From Deltaproteobacteria bacterium (lineage in GTDB: Bacteria; Myxococcota_A; UBA9042; PHBI01; JACKFB01): a stretch of DNA of 64,000 nt. Where the stretch lies: the NCBI GenBank assembly GCA_020632695.1, contig JACKFB010000004.1, positions 186,001 to 250,000 on the forward strand. Reading direction: 5' to 3'. Below, in pieces: positions 33,015-44,733 of this stretch (its first letter is position 1; every line of letters begins with the position of its first letter). The position numbers were made by a program, and so were the translations under genes. The notes under the pieces were generated by a model that ran no database searches, was not told the origin of the DNA, and saw only the letters and a program-made list of their open reading frames with translations.

Positions 33015-35231
33015 ATGGCTCACCAGCCCGTCGCCGCCACCGCCCCCGTCCCGCAGCGCGAACCCGTCATCACCGACATCATCGCGGCGATGCGCGAGTA
33101 CATGCCGGCGCCCGACCTCAACATGGTGCGGCGCGCGTTCGTCTTCGCCGAGCAGCACCACCGGCCGCAGCGGCGCAAGAGCGGCGCGCCCTACATCGGG
33201 CACCCGGTCGCCGTGGCGCGCATCCTCTGCGACCTGAAGCTCGACGAGGAGACCATCTGCGCGGCGCTGATGCACGACACGGTCGAGGACACCAGCGCCA
33301 CCCTCGAGGACGTGGAGGCGGTGTTCAACAAGAGCATCGCCGAGCTGGTGGACGGGGTGACCAAGCTCAACCAGATCCGCTTCCGCTCGAACGAGGAGAA
33401 GCAGGCGGAGAACTTCCGCAAGATGCTGGTCGCGATGAGCCGGGACATCCGGGTCATCCTGGTGAAGCTGGCCGACCGCACCCACAACATGCGGACGCTG
33501 GACCACCTGGCGCCCGACAAGCGCATCGGCATCGCCCGGGAGACGATGGACATCTTCGCGCCGCTGGCCAACCGGCTGGGGCTGGGCGCGGTCAAGGCAG
33601 AGCTGGAGGACCTGGCCTTCCGGCACCTGGAGCCGGAGGAGCACGCCTCGCTGGAGGCGAAGGTCAACGAGCGCATCGAGCAGCGGCGTGACTACATCGA
33701 CGACGTGGTCGAGGAGCTGGCCGAGCTGGTGCGGCGCGAGGGCATCGAGGCCGAGGTGGCCGGGCGGCCCAAGCACTTCTGGTCGATCCACCGGAAGATG
33801 CAGCGCCAGCGCATCCCCTTCGAGCACATCCACGACCTCATCGCCTTCCGCGTGCTGGTGGCCGAGCAGCGGGACTGCTACCACGTGCTGGGCCTGATCC
33901 ACGACCGCTGGCGGCCGGTGCCGGGGCGGTTCAAGGACTACGTGGCGCTGCCCAAGGCCAACAAGTACCAGAGCCTGCACACCACCGTGATCGGGCCGGG
34001 CGGCCACCGCATCGAGATCCAGATCCGCACCCACGCGATGCACCGGGTGGCCGAGGGCGGCATCGCGGCGCACTGGAAGTACAAGGAGGGCGGGCGCGGG
34101 CTGGAGCAGAAGGACGAGGAGCGCTTCGACTGGCTCAAGCGGCTGATGGAGTGGCAGCAGGAGCTGGACGACCCCAGCGAGTTTTTGGAGTCGGTGAAGG
34201 TCGAGCTCTTCCAGGAGGAGGTCTACACCTTCACGCCGGCCGGTGAGCTGAAGGTGCTCCCGCGGCTGTCGACGCCGGTGGACTTCGCCTACGCGGTGCA
34301 CTCGGAGGTCGGCAACCACTGCAGCCGCGCTGCGGTCAACGGCAGCATCGTGCCGCTGGACCACCAGCTCCGAAACGGCGACGTGGTCGAGATCTTCACG
34401 ACGCCGTCGCAGCGGCCGTCGAAGGACTGGCTGCGCTTCGTCCAGACCACGCGCGCCCGCAACCGGATCCGCGCGCACATCAAGCGCGAGTCGCGCGATC
34501 GCTCGCTGGAGCTGGGCGAGCAGCTCCTCGACAAGGGGCTCAGGCGCTTCGGCCGCTCGCTGGCCAAGGTGCGCAAGACGCCGGGCTTCAAGGAGGCCGC
34601 GCAGCACCTCAACCTGGCGTCGGGCGACGAGATGATCGTCCAGGTGGGCAACGGCAAGCTCACCCCGGAGTCGGTGGTGCACGCCGTGCTCCCGCCCGAG
34701 GTGACCGGCAAGCCGCGCAACACCGAGCCCGAGCGCCTCAACGTCATCTCACGGCTGATCCGCAGGGTCACCGGCGGGCCGACGGGCGTGGTCGTCGACG
34801 GCCTCGAGGGGGTCAAGCACACCATCGCCAAGTGCTGCTCGCCGGTGCCGGGCGAGGCGATCGTCGGCTTCGTGACGCCGGGCCACGTGGTGAGCGTCCA
34901 CCGCCGCGGCTGCCAGAACGCGCTGTCGCTGGACGCCGACCGGGCCGTGGACGTGCGCTGGGGCAACGCCGGGGGCGGCTACCCGGTGGACTTCCTCATC
35001 ATCACCGAGGCCGGCGTGCCGGGGACGCTCTCGCGCATGACCAAGGTGTTCGGCGACATGAAGGTCAACATCGAGCGCGCGAGCTGCGAGGACGCAGGCG
35101 ACGGGCGCGCGGAGAACCTCTTCACCGTGCTGGCGACCGACGTGGACCAGGTCACCCAGCTCACCCGGCGCCTGGCCAGCCTCAAGGGCGTGTTCAGCGT
35201 GGAGCGGGTGCGCTCGGTGCCGCGTCGCTGA
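33015..35231 (+). CDS. Bifunctional (p)ppGpp synthetase/hydrolase (Rsh, RelA/SpoT)
   Basis: Long RSH protein of 738 aa that makes and degrades (p)ppGpp. The HD hydrolase has the HDTVEDT motif at 87-93. Synthetase motifs are intact: RPKHFWSIHRKM near 251, HDLIAFRV near 273, RFKDYVALPKANKYQSLH at 305-322 and EIQIRT near 335. A TGS domain (about 395-455, VYTFTPAGELK), a conserved-Cys region (AKCCSPVPGE near 614) and a C-terminal ACT domain (about 660-735) complete the regulatory half. Both catalytic sites look functional. Transcript may be leaderless. Convergent with the next lipoprotein gene (12-bp gap). Confidence 0.95.
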   Translation: MAHQPVAATAPVPQREPVITDIIAAMREYMPAPDLNMVRRAFVFAEQHHRPQRRKSGAPYIGHPVAVARILCDLKLDEETICAALMHDTVEDTSATLEDVEAVFNKSIAELVDGVTKLNQIRFRSNEEKQAENFRKMLVAMSRDIRVILVKLADRTHNMRTLDHLAPDKRIGIARETMDIFAPLANRLGLGAVKAELEDLAFRHLEPEEHASLEAKVNERIEQRRDYIDDVVEELAELVRREGIEAEVAGRPKHFWSIHRKMQRQRIPFEHIHDLIAFRVLVAEQRDCYHVLGLIHDRWRPVPGRFKDYVALPKANKYQSLHTTVIGPGGHRIEIQIRTHAMHRVAEGGIAAHWKYKEGGRGLEQKDEERFDWLKRLMEWQQELDDPSEFLESVKVELFQEEVYTFTPAGELKVLPRLSTPVDFAYAVHSEVGNHCSRAAVNGSIVPLDHQLRNGDVVEIFTTPSQRPSKDWLRFVQTTRARNRIRAHIKRESRDRSLELGEQLLDKGLRRFGRSLAKVRKTPGFKEAAQHLNLASGDEMIVQVGNGKLTPESVVHAVLPPEVTGKPRNTEPERLNVISRLIRRVTGGPTGVVVDGLEGVKHTIAKCCSPVPGEAIVGFVTPGHVVSVHRRGCQNALSLDADRAVDVRWGNAGGGYPVDFLIITEAGVPGTLSRMTKVFGDMKVNIERASCEDAGDGRAENLFTVLATDVDQVTQLTRRLASLKGVFSVERVRSVPRR

Positions 35232-35243
35232 CGCGCGCTCGGC

Positions 35244-37541
35244 TCACTCGGCCGTGACGAGGTCGTCCAGGCTGCGGATCTGCAGGCGGTAGCTGTTGAA
35301 TCCCCAGGTCACCAGCCCGGTGACCGAGGCGTAGGTCGTGCCGATCGCCGGAGCGGGCGCGATGGTCGTGCCCAGGATCTCGTCGTCGATGACCAGCCCC
35401 TTGTCGGTGACCAGCTCGCCCTTGGCGTTGATGCTGGTGACCTTCACGTTCTCGACCGTGATGAGGGACCCCTCCCACGACTCGCTGGCGGCGGCGAAGT
35501 CGGCGACCAGCACGGGGCCGGGCGCCTCGGTGGTACCCAGCACCTCGACGGCGTCGACGTAGAAGGTGCTGTTGCAGAAGAACTCGTCGTAGGCGCCGGT
35601 CACGCGCAGCTGCGTGCCCACCGGCCAGTCCCCGTCGAGGCCGCTGGACTTGGTGACGGCCAGGCTGATGCTGGACCACGCGCCGTCTCCGTCGGAGAAG
35701 CCGTAGTTCCAGACCGAGGGGCTGGGAGCGTAGCGGGCCACGGTCACCACGCCCTCCAGGACGAGGTCCGTGGCGATGGTCTGGATCTCCGAGGCCGTGC
35801 AGCTCACGCTGTCGGTGCTCTGCTGCAGCGAGGCCACGGCCGTCACCGTCGGCAGCGGGCCGCCGTCGCCGTCCGCGTCGGGACCGCCGGAGACGTCGGC
35901 GGTGTCGGCCGTATCGGTGGTGTCGGGGGTGTCGGCGGTGTCGGGGGCGTCGGCCGTATCGGCGGCGTCGGGGAGCGGCTCCACCGTGCTGCCGGCCGGC
36001 ACGACGTCGGCGGCGCTCACCGGCGAGAGGTGCCACTTGCCGAATTCCCAGCGCACGATGCCGCGCAGGGACTCGAAGGACGAGCCCAGGGCCGGCTTGG
36101 GGATGGCGTTCTTGCCCATCACCACCGAGTCCACGATGACGCCGTCGCCGATGGTGAACTCGCCGAAGGAGCCGAAGTCACTGTTCTTGCTGACGGTAGC
36201 GCCGGTGAGCACCACGACCACGCCCTCCCACTGCTCGGGGTCGGCGCCCAGGCTGCTCAGCTCGGCGCCGGCCGGGACGTCGAGGTCCAGCGTCGTGAGG
36301 GTCGCGGAGTCGGCGTCGAGCTGGGTCTGGCAGAAGAACTCGAGGTGCTCGCCCTGGACCGTGACCGTGTCGCCGGGCGCGAACTTCGGGTCGCTGGCCT
36401 TGGCCACGGTCAACACGATGCCCGACAGCGGGTCGTCGCTGCCGTCGCTGAAGCCATAGGCCACCAGCGTGGCCGAGGCCGACCAGCCGGGGGTGGTCAC
36501 CACGCCCTGCACCGTGAGGTTCGACGGTCCGTCCTGGAAGTCGCCGTCGCTCGCCTTGCACCCCAGGCTCAGCGCGCTGCCCTGGATGGTGGTGATCGCC
36601 GTGAGGCCCGGGGTGGTGGTGTCGCCGTCGGTGGCGTCGGGCGCGTCGCCGATGGGGCCGCCGTCGGCGTCGGGTCCGGGTCCCGCCTTGGCCACGACGT
36701 CCTCGGCGGAGCGGGGCTCGATGCGGAACTGGTTGAACACGTAGGCGATCTGTCCGGTGACCTCGTAGGAGGAGCCCACCTTCATGCTCAGGAAGAAGTC
36801 GAAGGCGTGGTCGACGATGAGCCCGTTGTCCAGGGTGTAGCGCCCGCCGGAGAGAGCCTCGGTGACCGCGCTCGGCGCCATCCGGACCAGCATGCCCTCG
36901 TAGGGCTCCCAGTCGGCCGGCGCAGCGCTCAGGTCGGTGGGGTCGGGCGCCGTGACCGAGCCGGTCACCTGGAGCGTCGCCGAGCGGAACTGCGTGTTGC
37001 AGAAGCGATCGGTGACCTCGCCGCTGACGTCGACCACGTCGCCCGGCTGGAGGTTGGTGCCCTCGGACCGGGGCACCACCAGCATGATGCCCGACCACAG
37101 CCCGCCGTCCTGGTCGGCGATGTAGTAGCCGTCGAGGTCGGTCCCGCCGGTGGTGGAGGTGAAGGCGTCGAACTTCGGGCTGGTCACCACGGCGGCCTTC
37201 ACGTTGGCGGTGGCCAGCACGTCGGTGAAGCCCTCGGGATCGCACGCGACCGCTGCGGCGGCGACCTGCAGCGCCTTCACCGTGCCCGCCGGAGCGTCCA
37301 CGTCGGGCAGCACCACGCCGTCAGGGAGCACGCCGTCGGGCAGGAGACCATCGGGCAGGAGGCCGTCGGGCAGGGTCACGTCGAGCCCCGGGCCCAGGTC
37401 GCCGCCTCCCAGGTCGCTGACGCCCACGGTGTCCTTCACGGCGTCGAAGCCGGGGCTGCCCTCCTCGTCCCCGCGGCAGGCGGAGACGGTGGTGAGCAGG
37501 GCGATCAGGACGAGGCAGGCGCGGCGAGTGGACATGGACAT
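35244..37541 (-). CDS. Surface lipoprotein with three OB-fold-like repeats
   Basis: The 765-aa product has a lipoprotein signal (lipobox VSAC, Cys22), then a linker with LPDG repeats (about 56-80). Three modules of about 190 residues start near 95, 310 and 560. Each has a QGVVT/YGFSDG-type strand, PGD.V.V.G, EFFC.TQ and a closing G.V.W.F....IR...D+V pattern, resembling YhcR-type OB-fold domains. The modules are joined by Asp/Thr/Pro-rich spacers. A nucleic-acid or calcium role is possible for such folds but not shown. GGAGAG precedes the ATG. A -10-like TATAGA lies just upstream. Confidence 0.78.
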   Translation of the reverse strand: MSMSTRRACLVLIALLTTVSACRGDEEGSPGFDAVKDTVGVSDLGGGDLGPGLDVTLPDGLLPDGLLPDGVLPDGVVLPDVDAPAGTVKALQVAAAAVACDPEGFTDVLATANVKAAVVTSPKFDAFTSTTGGTDLDGYYIADQDGGLWSGIMLVVPRSEGTNLQPGDVVDVSGEVTDRFCNTQFRSATLQVTGSVTAPDPTDLSAAPADWEPYEGMLVRMAPSAVTEALSGGRYTLDNGLIVDHAFDFFLSMKVGSSYEVTGQIAYVFNQFRIEPRSAEDVVAKAGPGPDADGGPIGDAPDATDGDTTTPGLTAITTIQGSALSLGCKASDGDFQDGPSNLTVQGVVTTPGWSASATLVAYGFSDGSDDPLSGIVLTVAKASDPKFAPGDTVTVQGEHLEFFCQTQLDADSATLTTLDLDVPAGAELSSLGADPEQWEGVVVVLTGATVSKNSDFGSFGEFTIGDGVIVDSVVMGKNAIPKPALGSSFESLRGIVRWEFGKWHLSPVSAADVVPAGSTVEPLPDAADTADAPDTADTPDTTDTADTADVSGGPDADGDGGPLPTVTAVASLQQSTDSVSCTASEIQTIATDLVLEGVVTVARYAPSPSVWNYGFSDGDGAWSSISLAVTKSSGLDGDWPVGTQLRVTGAYDEFFCNSTFYVDAVEVLGTTEAPGPVLVADFAAASESWEGSLITVENVKVTSINAKGELVTDKGLVIDDEILGTTIAPAPAIGTTYASVTGLVTWGFNSYRLQIRSLDDLVTAE
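35895..35975 (-). repeat. 9-bp tandem repeat, 9 units, in lipoprotein spacer
   Basis: Units of the form GTCGG(N)GGT on the plus strand encode the DTADTADAPDT-like spacer between the second and third modules of the lipoprotein at 35244-37541. Unit length is a multiple of three, so copy-number change would keep the frame. Confidence 0.85.
37314..37373 (-). repeat. 15-bp tandem repeat, 4 units (LPDG[L/V])
   Basis: Four consecutive units encode LPDGL, LPDGL, LPDGV and LPDGV immediately after the lipobox region of the same lipoprotein. In-frame length variation is possible. Confidence 0.85.
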
Positions 37542-37597
37542 CGAGGCTCTCCAGAAGGGCGCGGGAGGTCTCTATATCCGCAGCCGACGCCCGGGCG

Positions 37598-40500
37598 CTA
37601 CTCGAAGATGCCCTGCACCAGGGTCTGCCCGTCGCCGGCGCGCACCTCGATGAGCCGCACGCGCCCGTTGACGGGATCGAGCTCGACCAGCCAGCGCCAC
37701 AGGTCGAAGAACGGCGCGCGCACCCCGATGCTGCCCCCCGAGATCGTGCGCGGCACCTGCGGCCCCGCCACGGTGAAGGTCCACTGGGTGTCGCGCTGCG
37801 CGGGCACCATCTCGACCACGGGCAGGTCGTTGTCGAGCACGGTCCTGCAGCCCGGGAACACGTCCAGGCCGAAGCTGGTGGTGTTCAGGTGCGGCTCGGT
37901 GCCGGCCAGCGTGGACTCGTAGGCGTCGAGCCCGATCTCGTCGAGGGCCGGCGGGCAGGCGGCGTAGGCGGAGCTGGTCTGCTGGGTGCCGCCGATGGTG
38001 ACGGTGCGCTCGACCTGGGCGGTGGCGACCCGGCCGCGGTCGGGCCGGAAGCCGGAGCGGTCGCCCACGACGATCCACTGGCCGTGGCCCCGCACCGAGT
38101 AGAGCAGGCGGTCGGGCAGCTCGCCGGGCACGAAGCCGGGCCACACCTCGGCCACCGGACGCAGCTTCTCGTCCTCGGGGATGGTCAGGGTGTCGCGCAG
38201 GGTCTCGCGGCTGGACCGGCAGTCGGCCAGGGCCAGCTCGCTGTCCTTGATGGCCGGCTCGTCGAGGACCGGCGCCACCGGGCGCAGCCGCCCGGCGCCG
38301 AGGTCCAGGGTCAGGGTCGCGTCGTCGACGATGGCCACGATGGGGAACTCGAGCAGCGCGACGTCCGGGTCGTAGGTCGGGCACTCCATGACGGTGTCGC
38401 GCACCTTGCCGGTGGGCTTGGGCACCAGCCCGGCGGCGGCGAGCGCCTCCCGCCGCGCGTCGTCGAGCGCCGCGGGCGACAGCTCCAGGGTGAGCCAGTC
38501 GCCCACCTCGACGCCCAGCTCGGCGAAGCGGGCCTTCGGATCGAAGAAGGTCGCCTCGGTGGCCGTGGTGGCGCCGTCCTCGAAGCGCCCCAGCGCCTGG
38601 TCCGTGCCCGGGATGACGCCCTCGTAGGTGACCGTCCAGCCCTCGGTGGGGATCTGCTCGAGATCCACCGACGCGATCCACGTGTCGCAGGCGTCCGCGG
38701 GCGCCGTCACCCCGGGGGGCGTGATGCCGTAGCGCCTGAAGAGCTGGGGCGCCACCTCCAGCTCGCGGTCGGTCTGGGGATACTTCTCCTCGACGAAGGG
38801 GCCGAGGAAGGGGTAGCCGTCGGGGACCCGGCTGCCGAAGGCCAGGCGCTCGCCGCGGATCGACAGCGCCGGCCGGGTGACGTCCATGGTGCGGCGCCGC
38901 GGCTCGTTGCTGGCCTGGGCGAGCTGGTGAAGCGGCATCCCGGCGCGGATCGACTCGATGAGCTGCAGGGTGCCGTCGAGGCGCGGCAGGAACACGAACC
39001 AGCTCTGGTCGTCCGTGGGCGGGCGGGTGCAGCCCTGGCCCGGGCCGGGGGCGGTCACCACGTCGCAGCGCTCCAGCGCCGCAGGGTCGTCCGCGCAGAT
39101 GTCCTCGAAGGCGGTGCTGCAGTCGATCTCGGAGTCGCACACCTGCGGCAGCCAGACCTGGCTGCGGCTCTGGCCCAAGGAGAGGCCGTCGGGGGCGTCG
39201 ACGATGCGCTCCCACCACTCGCCGCGCAGGTGCCCGGCGGTCGGCTTGTCGGCCACCGGCGCCGGCAGGACGATGTCCTGCTCGCCGGCCTCCTCGGGGG
39301 CGGGCAGCCCGGCCGCGTGCGAGCCGAAGTGGGTGATGACGCGGTCCACCTTCACGCTGGCGTCGCCGTAGGGAAGCTCGTCGTAGTCGGCGAAGGAGGT
39401 GCGTTCGACCTCACCCTGGGGTGCCGTGGCCACGACGCGGACGAAGCCGGCGTCGGTGACCTGGAACACCGCCACGCGCACCCGCTGGGGGTCGGTGACG
39501 TAGACGAAGCGCCCGATGTCACCCGCGTCGACGAGCGCCGCGCCATAGGGCCCGAAGGGGCCGAGCTGGCTCTCGTGCAGGTCGGCTGAGCCGTAGCAGC
39601 TCTCGTCGTCGGTGTCGGTGAGGCCGTCGCCGTCGTTGTCCAGGCCGTCGGCGCACTGCGGGCGCGCCTCGCCCGCGTCGTCGCCGTCGCAGGCCGGGTC
39701 CTCGTCGTCGGTGAGTCCGTCGCCGTCGTTGTCGAGCCCATCGGCGCAGAAGGGGACCGCGCCCGACGAGAGCGCCGCTCCGGAAGCGTCGTCCGGGCGC
39801 GCGGCGACGCCGCCCGACTCGGTGATGTCGGTCTCGCCGTAGCAGTCGGGGTCGTCGGCATCGGTGAGTCCGTCGCCGTCGTTGTCGAGGGTGTCGCTGC
39901 ACTCGGGGCGGATGCCCGCCTCGGCGATGACGGTGCCGTCGCGCGCGATGCGGCTGATGACGGGGCGGCCGACCCAGGTCACCAGGAGATCGTCGCCCAG
40001 CGCCTCGATCGACGCGACCCGCCCCGGCAGCGCGATGGTGGTGATGGGCGGCGCGTCGGTCATGGTGCGGCTGACCGGCATGGTCCACATCTCCGGCACG
40101 CGGGCGGCGGTCACCAGCAGCGTGTCGAGGTGCGGGTCGGTGCCCGGCAGGATGAGGCCGTCGGATGGCGCCCCGGGCAGCGACCAGCGCTCCGGGGAGA
40201 GCGCGACGCGGACCGAACGCAGGGCCTCGTCGTAGCCCTGGACGACGATGGGGGTCACGGCGGGCTCGGCGGCCGAGAGCACCCAGAAGGCCTCGTAGTC
40301 GCTGGAGCGGAGCAGGCGCACCGGGCCGTCGGCCACCGGGACCGGCGAGAAGCCGGGGATGACCGGGTTGGCGTCCAGCACCTCACGGCCTCCGCGGGCG
40401 GTGGGGTTGAGCTGGATGAAGTGCACGCCGGCGGGCTTGGCGTTGAGGACCAGGCCGTAGAGGCGGGCGTCGTAGCCGGTGCTCTGGTCGGCGCTGCAGA

Positions 40501-40735
40501 CGAAGGCGTCGGCCAGGGAGCGCGTGCGCTCGTTCGGAGCGAGCGGCGCCGTGGTGTGGCCCGCCGCGTCGCCGGTGCCCTCGCAGGCGTAGCTGAAGTC
40601 GATGGGGCTCTCGAAGGCGCCGGTGGGGCCGTTCGACTTGCCGCCGCATGCGGACAGCGCCAGCGCGGCCAGCAGCGCGAGCCCGGGGGAGACGCCGCGT
40701 CCGGCGCGCCGCGCGGGGAGGGGTCGGCGCGTCAT
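37598..40735 (-). CDS. Very large lipoprotein with three MopE-like DNDGDG repeats
   Basis: The 1045-aa product has a lipobox LSAC (Cys30). An N-terminal propeller-like region (about 50-275) is followed by three copies of a C.D.LDNDGDGLTD..D..C motif at about 279-298, 330-349 and 361-380. This is the calcium-binding-type repeat found in MopE and thrombospondin-3-like proteins, and each copy is flanked by a Cys pair. The remaining 650 residues are unrecognised, mixed beta, with scattered Cys. ATG 40735 overlaps the preceding lipoprotein's stop (ATGA). It is the last gene of the glyQS-ppdK unit. Exported and probably surface-exposed; function unknown. Confidence 0.75.
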   Translation of the reverse strand: MTRRPLPARRAGRGVSPGLALLAALALSACGGKSNGPTGAFESPIDFSYACEGTGDAAGHTTAPLAPNERTRSLADAFVCSADQSTGYDARLYGLVLNAKPAGVHFIQLNPTARGGREVLDANPVIPGFSPVPVADGPVRLLRSSDYEAFWVLSAAEPAVTPIVVQGYDEALRSVRVALSPERWSLPGAPSDGLILPGTDPHLDTLLVTAARVPEMWTMPVSRTMTDAPPITTIALPGRVASIEALGDDLLVTWVGRPVISRIARDGTVIAEAGIRPECSDTLDNDGDGLTDADDPDCYGETDITESGGVAARPDDASGAALSSGAVPFCADGLDNDGDGLTDDEDPACDGDDAGEARPQCADGLDNDGDGLTDTDDESCYGSADLHESQLGPFGPYGAALVDAGDIGRFVYVTDPQRVRVAVFQVTDAGFVRVVATAPQGEVERTSFADYDELPYGDASVKVDRVITHFGSHAAGLPAPEEAGEQDIVLPAPVADKPTAGHLRGEWWERIVDAPDGLSLGQSRSQVWLPQVCDSEIDCSTAFEDICADDPAALERCDVVTAPGPGQGCTRPPTDDQSWFVFLPRLDGTLQLIESIRAGMPLHQLAQASNEPRRRTMDVTRPALSIRGERLAFGSRVPDGYPFLGPFVEEKYPQTDRELEVAPQLFRRYGITPPGVTAPADACDTWIASVDLEQIPTEGWTVTYEGVIPGTDQALGRFEDGATTATEATFFDPKARFAELGVEVGDWLTLELSPAALDDARREALAAAGLVPKPTGKVRDTVMECPTYDPDVALLEFPIVAIVDDATLTLDLGAGRLRPVAPVLDEPAIKDSELALADCRSSRETLRDTLTIPEDEKLRPVAEVWPGFVPGELPDRLLYSVRGHGQWIVVGDRSGFRPDRGRVATAQVERTVTIGGTQQTSSAYAACPPALDEIGLDAYESTLAGTEPHLNTTSFGLDVFPGCRTVLDNDLPVVEMVPAQRDTQWTFTVAGPQVPRTISGGSIGVRAPFFDLWRWLVELDPVNGRVRLIEVRAGDGQTLVQGIFE

Positions 40736-42056
40736 CGCAGCTCCGCCACTTCGAGGTTGTAGAAGGGGGAGTCGGGGTCGAGCTCGACCACGCCAAGGGT
40801 CTGGGCCAGGAAGTTGCTCACGTACAGGCGCCGGATGCCCAGCTCGGGCGCGTCGACGTAGGCGAGGTCGAAGGGGTCCTGGCCGGTGCGGACGTGGCCG
40901 ACCACCTGCGCGAGCGCCGGGTCGATGATGTCGATGCGGTCGACGCCCTGGCAGGTGACGTAGACCAGATCGGGCGCCTCCGGGTGGCCGGCCACCGCCG
41001 GCACGGCGACGATGGCGCCCGGGCGGGAGCCGACGGGGATCTTGGCGATGACGCGGTCGACGGGGAGCCCGTCCGGGCCCGGAGACACGTCGATCATCAC
41101 CACCGAGGCAGGCGAGCGGTAGGCGACGTAGAGGGTGTAGCCGTCGGGCGAGAAGGCGAGGCCGCGCCCGGTGTCGCCGAGGATCGCCGTCGGCACCGCG
41201 ATGCTGCGCTGGCGGACCACCTGCGGGTGCGGGTCCTGGGTGACGCCCTTCGAGTCGACCACCGGAGCGGCGTCCGGGTCGGGCGCCCGCACCTCGAGCA
41301 CCTCGATGGCCGTCGAGCTCTTGGAGGTGGCGTAGATGCGCCGGGTCTTCGGGTTCTCGGCGAAGGCGTAGAGGCCCGTCGAGAGCTTCAGCGCGTCGAC
41401 CAGGGTGGCCTCGCCGGAGTCGACGGTGAAGATCGCCGCCGTGCCGTCGACGAAGGCGCTGGTGAGCAGGAGGTCCTCGCTCTGTCCCTGGGCCGCCGGG
41501 TGGTACAGCGCGGCGTAGGGGTCCTCGCCCAGGGTGATCTCGCGGTACTTGCCGTCGTTGACCGGGTCCTCGAGGCGGATGGGATCCATGTCCTCCGTGC
41601 CCGGGCAGTCCAGCAGCCCCGTCGCGATGCGTCGCCCGCCCTCGCAGGCCACCACCGGCCGCGTCGGGTCGCCCGACAGCGTCACGTGATAGAGGGCGGC
41701 CTCCTGGCGGCTCAGCACGAACCCGTCGCTGATCTGCGAGCCGTCGTTGCGCGGGTGCACCACGAAGGGGCCGGGGAAGCCGCCGACCTGGAAGCCCACC
41801 GGGTCGCCGTTGGCGTCGGTGACGAAGCGGTGGGTGACCACGTCCATGGCCAGCACCGCGCCCCCGCGCCAGGCGAGGTCGAAGTTGCCGCTGGTCACCC
41901 AGAGCAGGCGACCCGACGGGTCGGCGGTCACCGCCACCGGGTAGCTGAAGGCGTCCGCCGGGTGGGGCGTGCCCAGCTCGCGGGTCTTGCAAGCGCCCAG
42001 ACAGAGCGCGAACAGGCCGCAGCCCACGAGCAGACCGCGAAGCGCGGCGGAGTGCC

Positions 42057-42060
<4 letters not shown>
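40732..42060 (-). CDS. Lipoprotein with YVTN-type beta-propeller
   Basis: The 442-aa lipoprotein (lipobox LGAC, Cys24) has repeated blade-like strands of the YVTN/WD type, such as YPVAVTADPSGRLLWVTSG, GLAFSPDGYTLYVAYRS, and PDLVYVTCQGVDRIDIID followed by RRLYVSNFLAQTLGVVELD. About seven blades are plausible. GTG 42060 overlaps the ppdK stop (GTGA) and has GGAGG 6 nt upstream, so it is co-translated with ppdK. It is coupled to the MopE-like lipoprotein downstream and the pair may form one surface complex (inference). Confidence 0.78.
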
Positions 42061-44720
<2,660 letters not shown>

Positions 44721-44733
44721 GGTCGAGCTCTTG

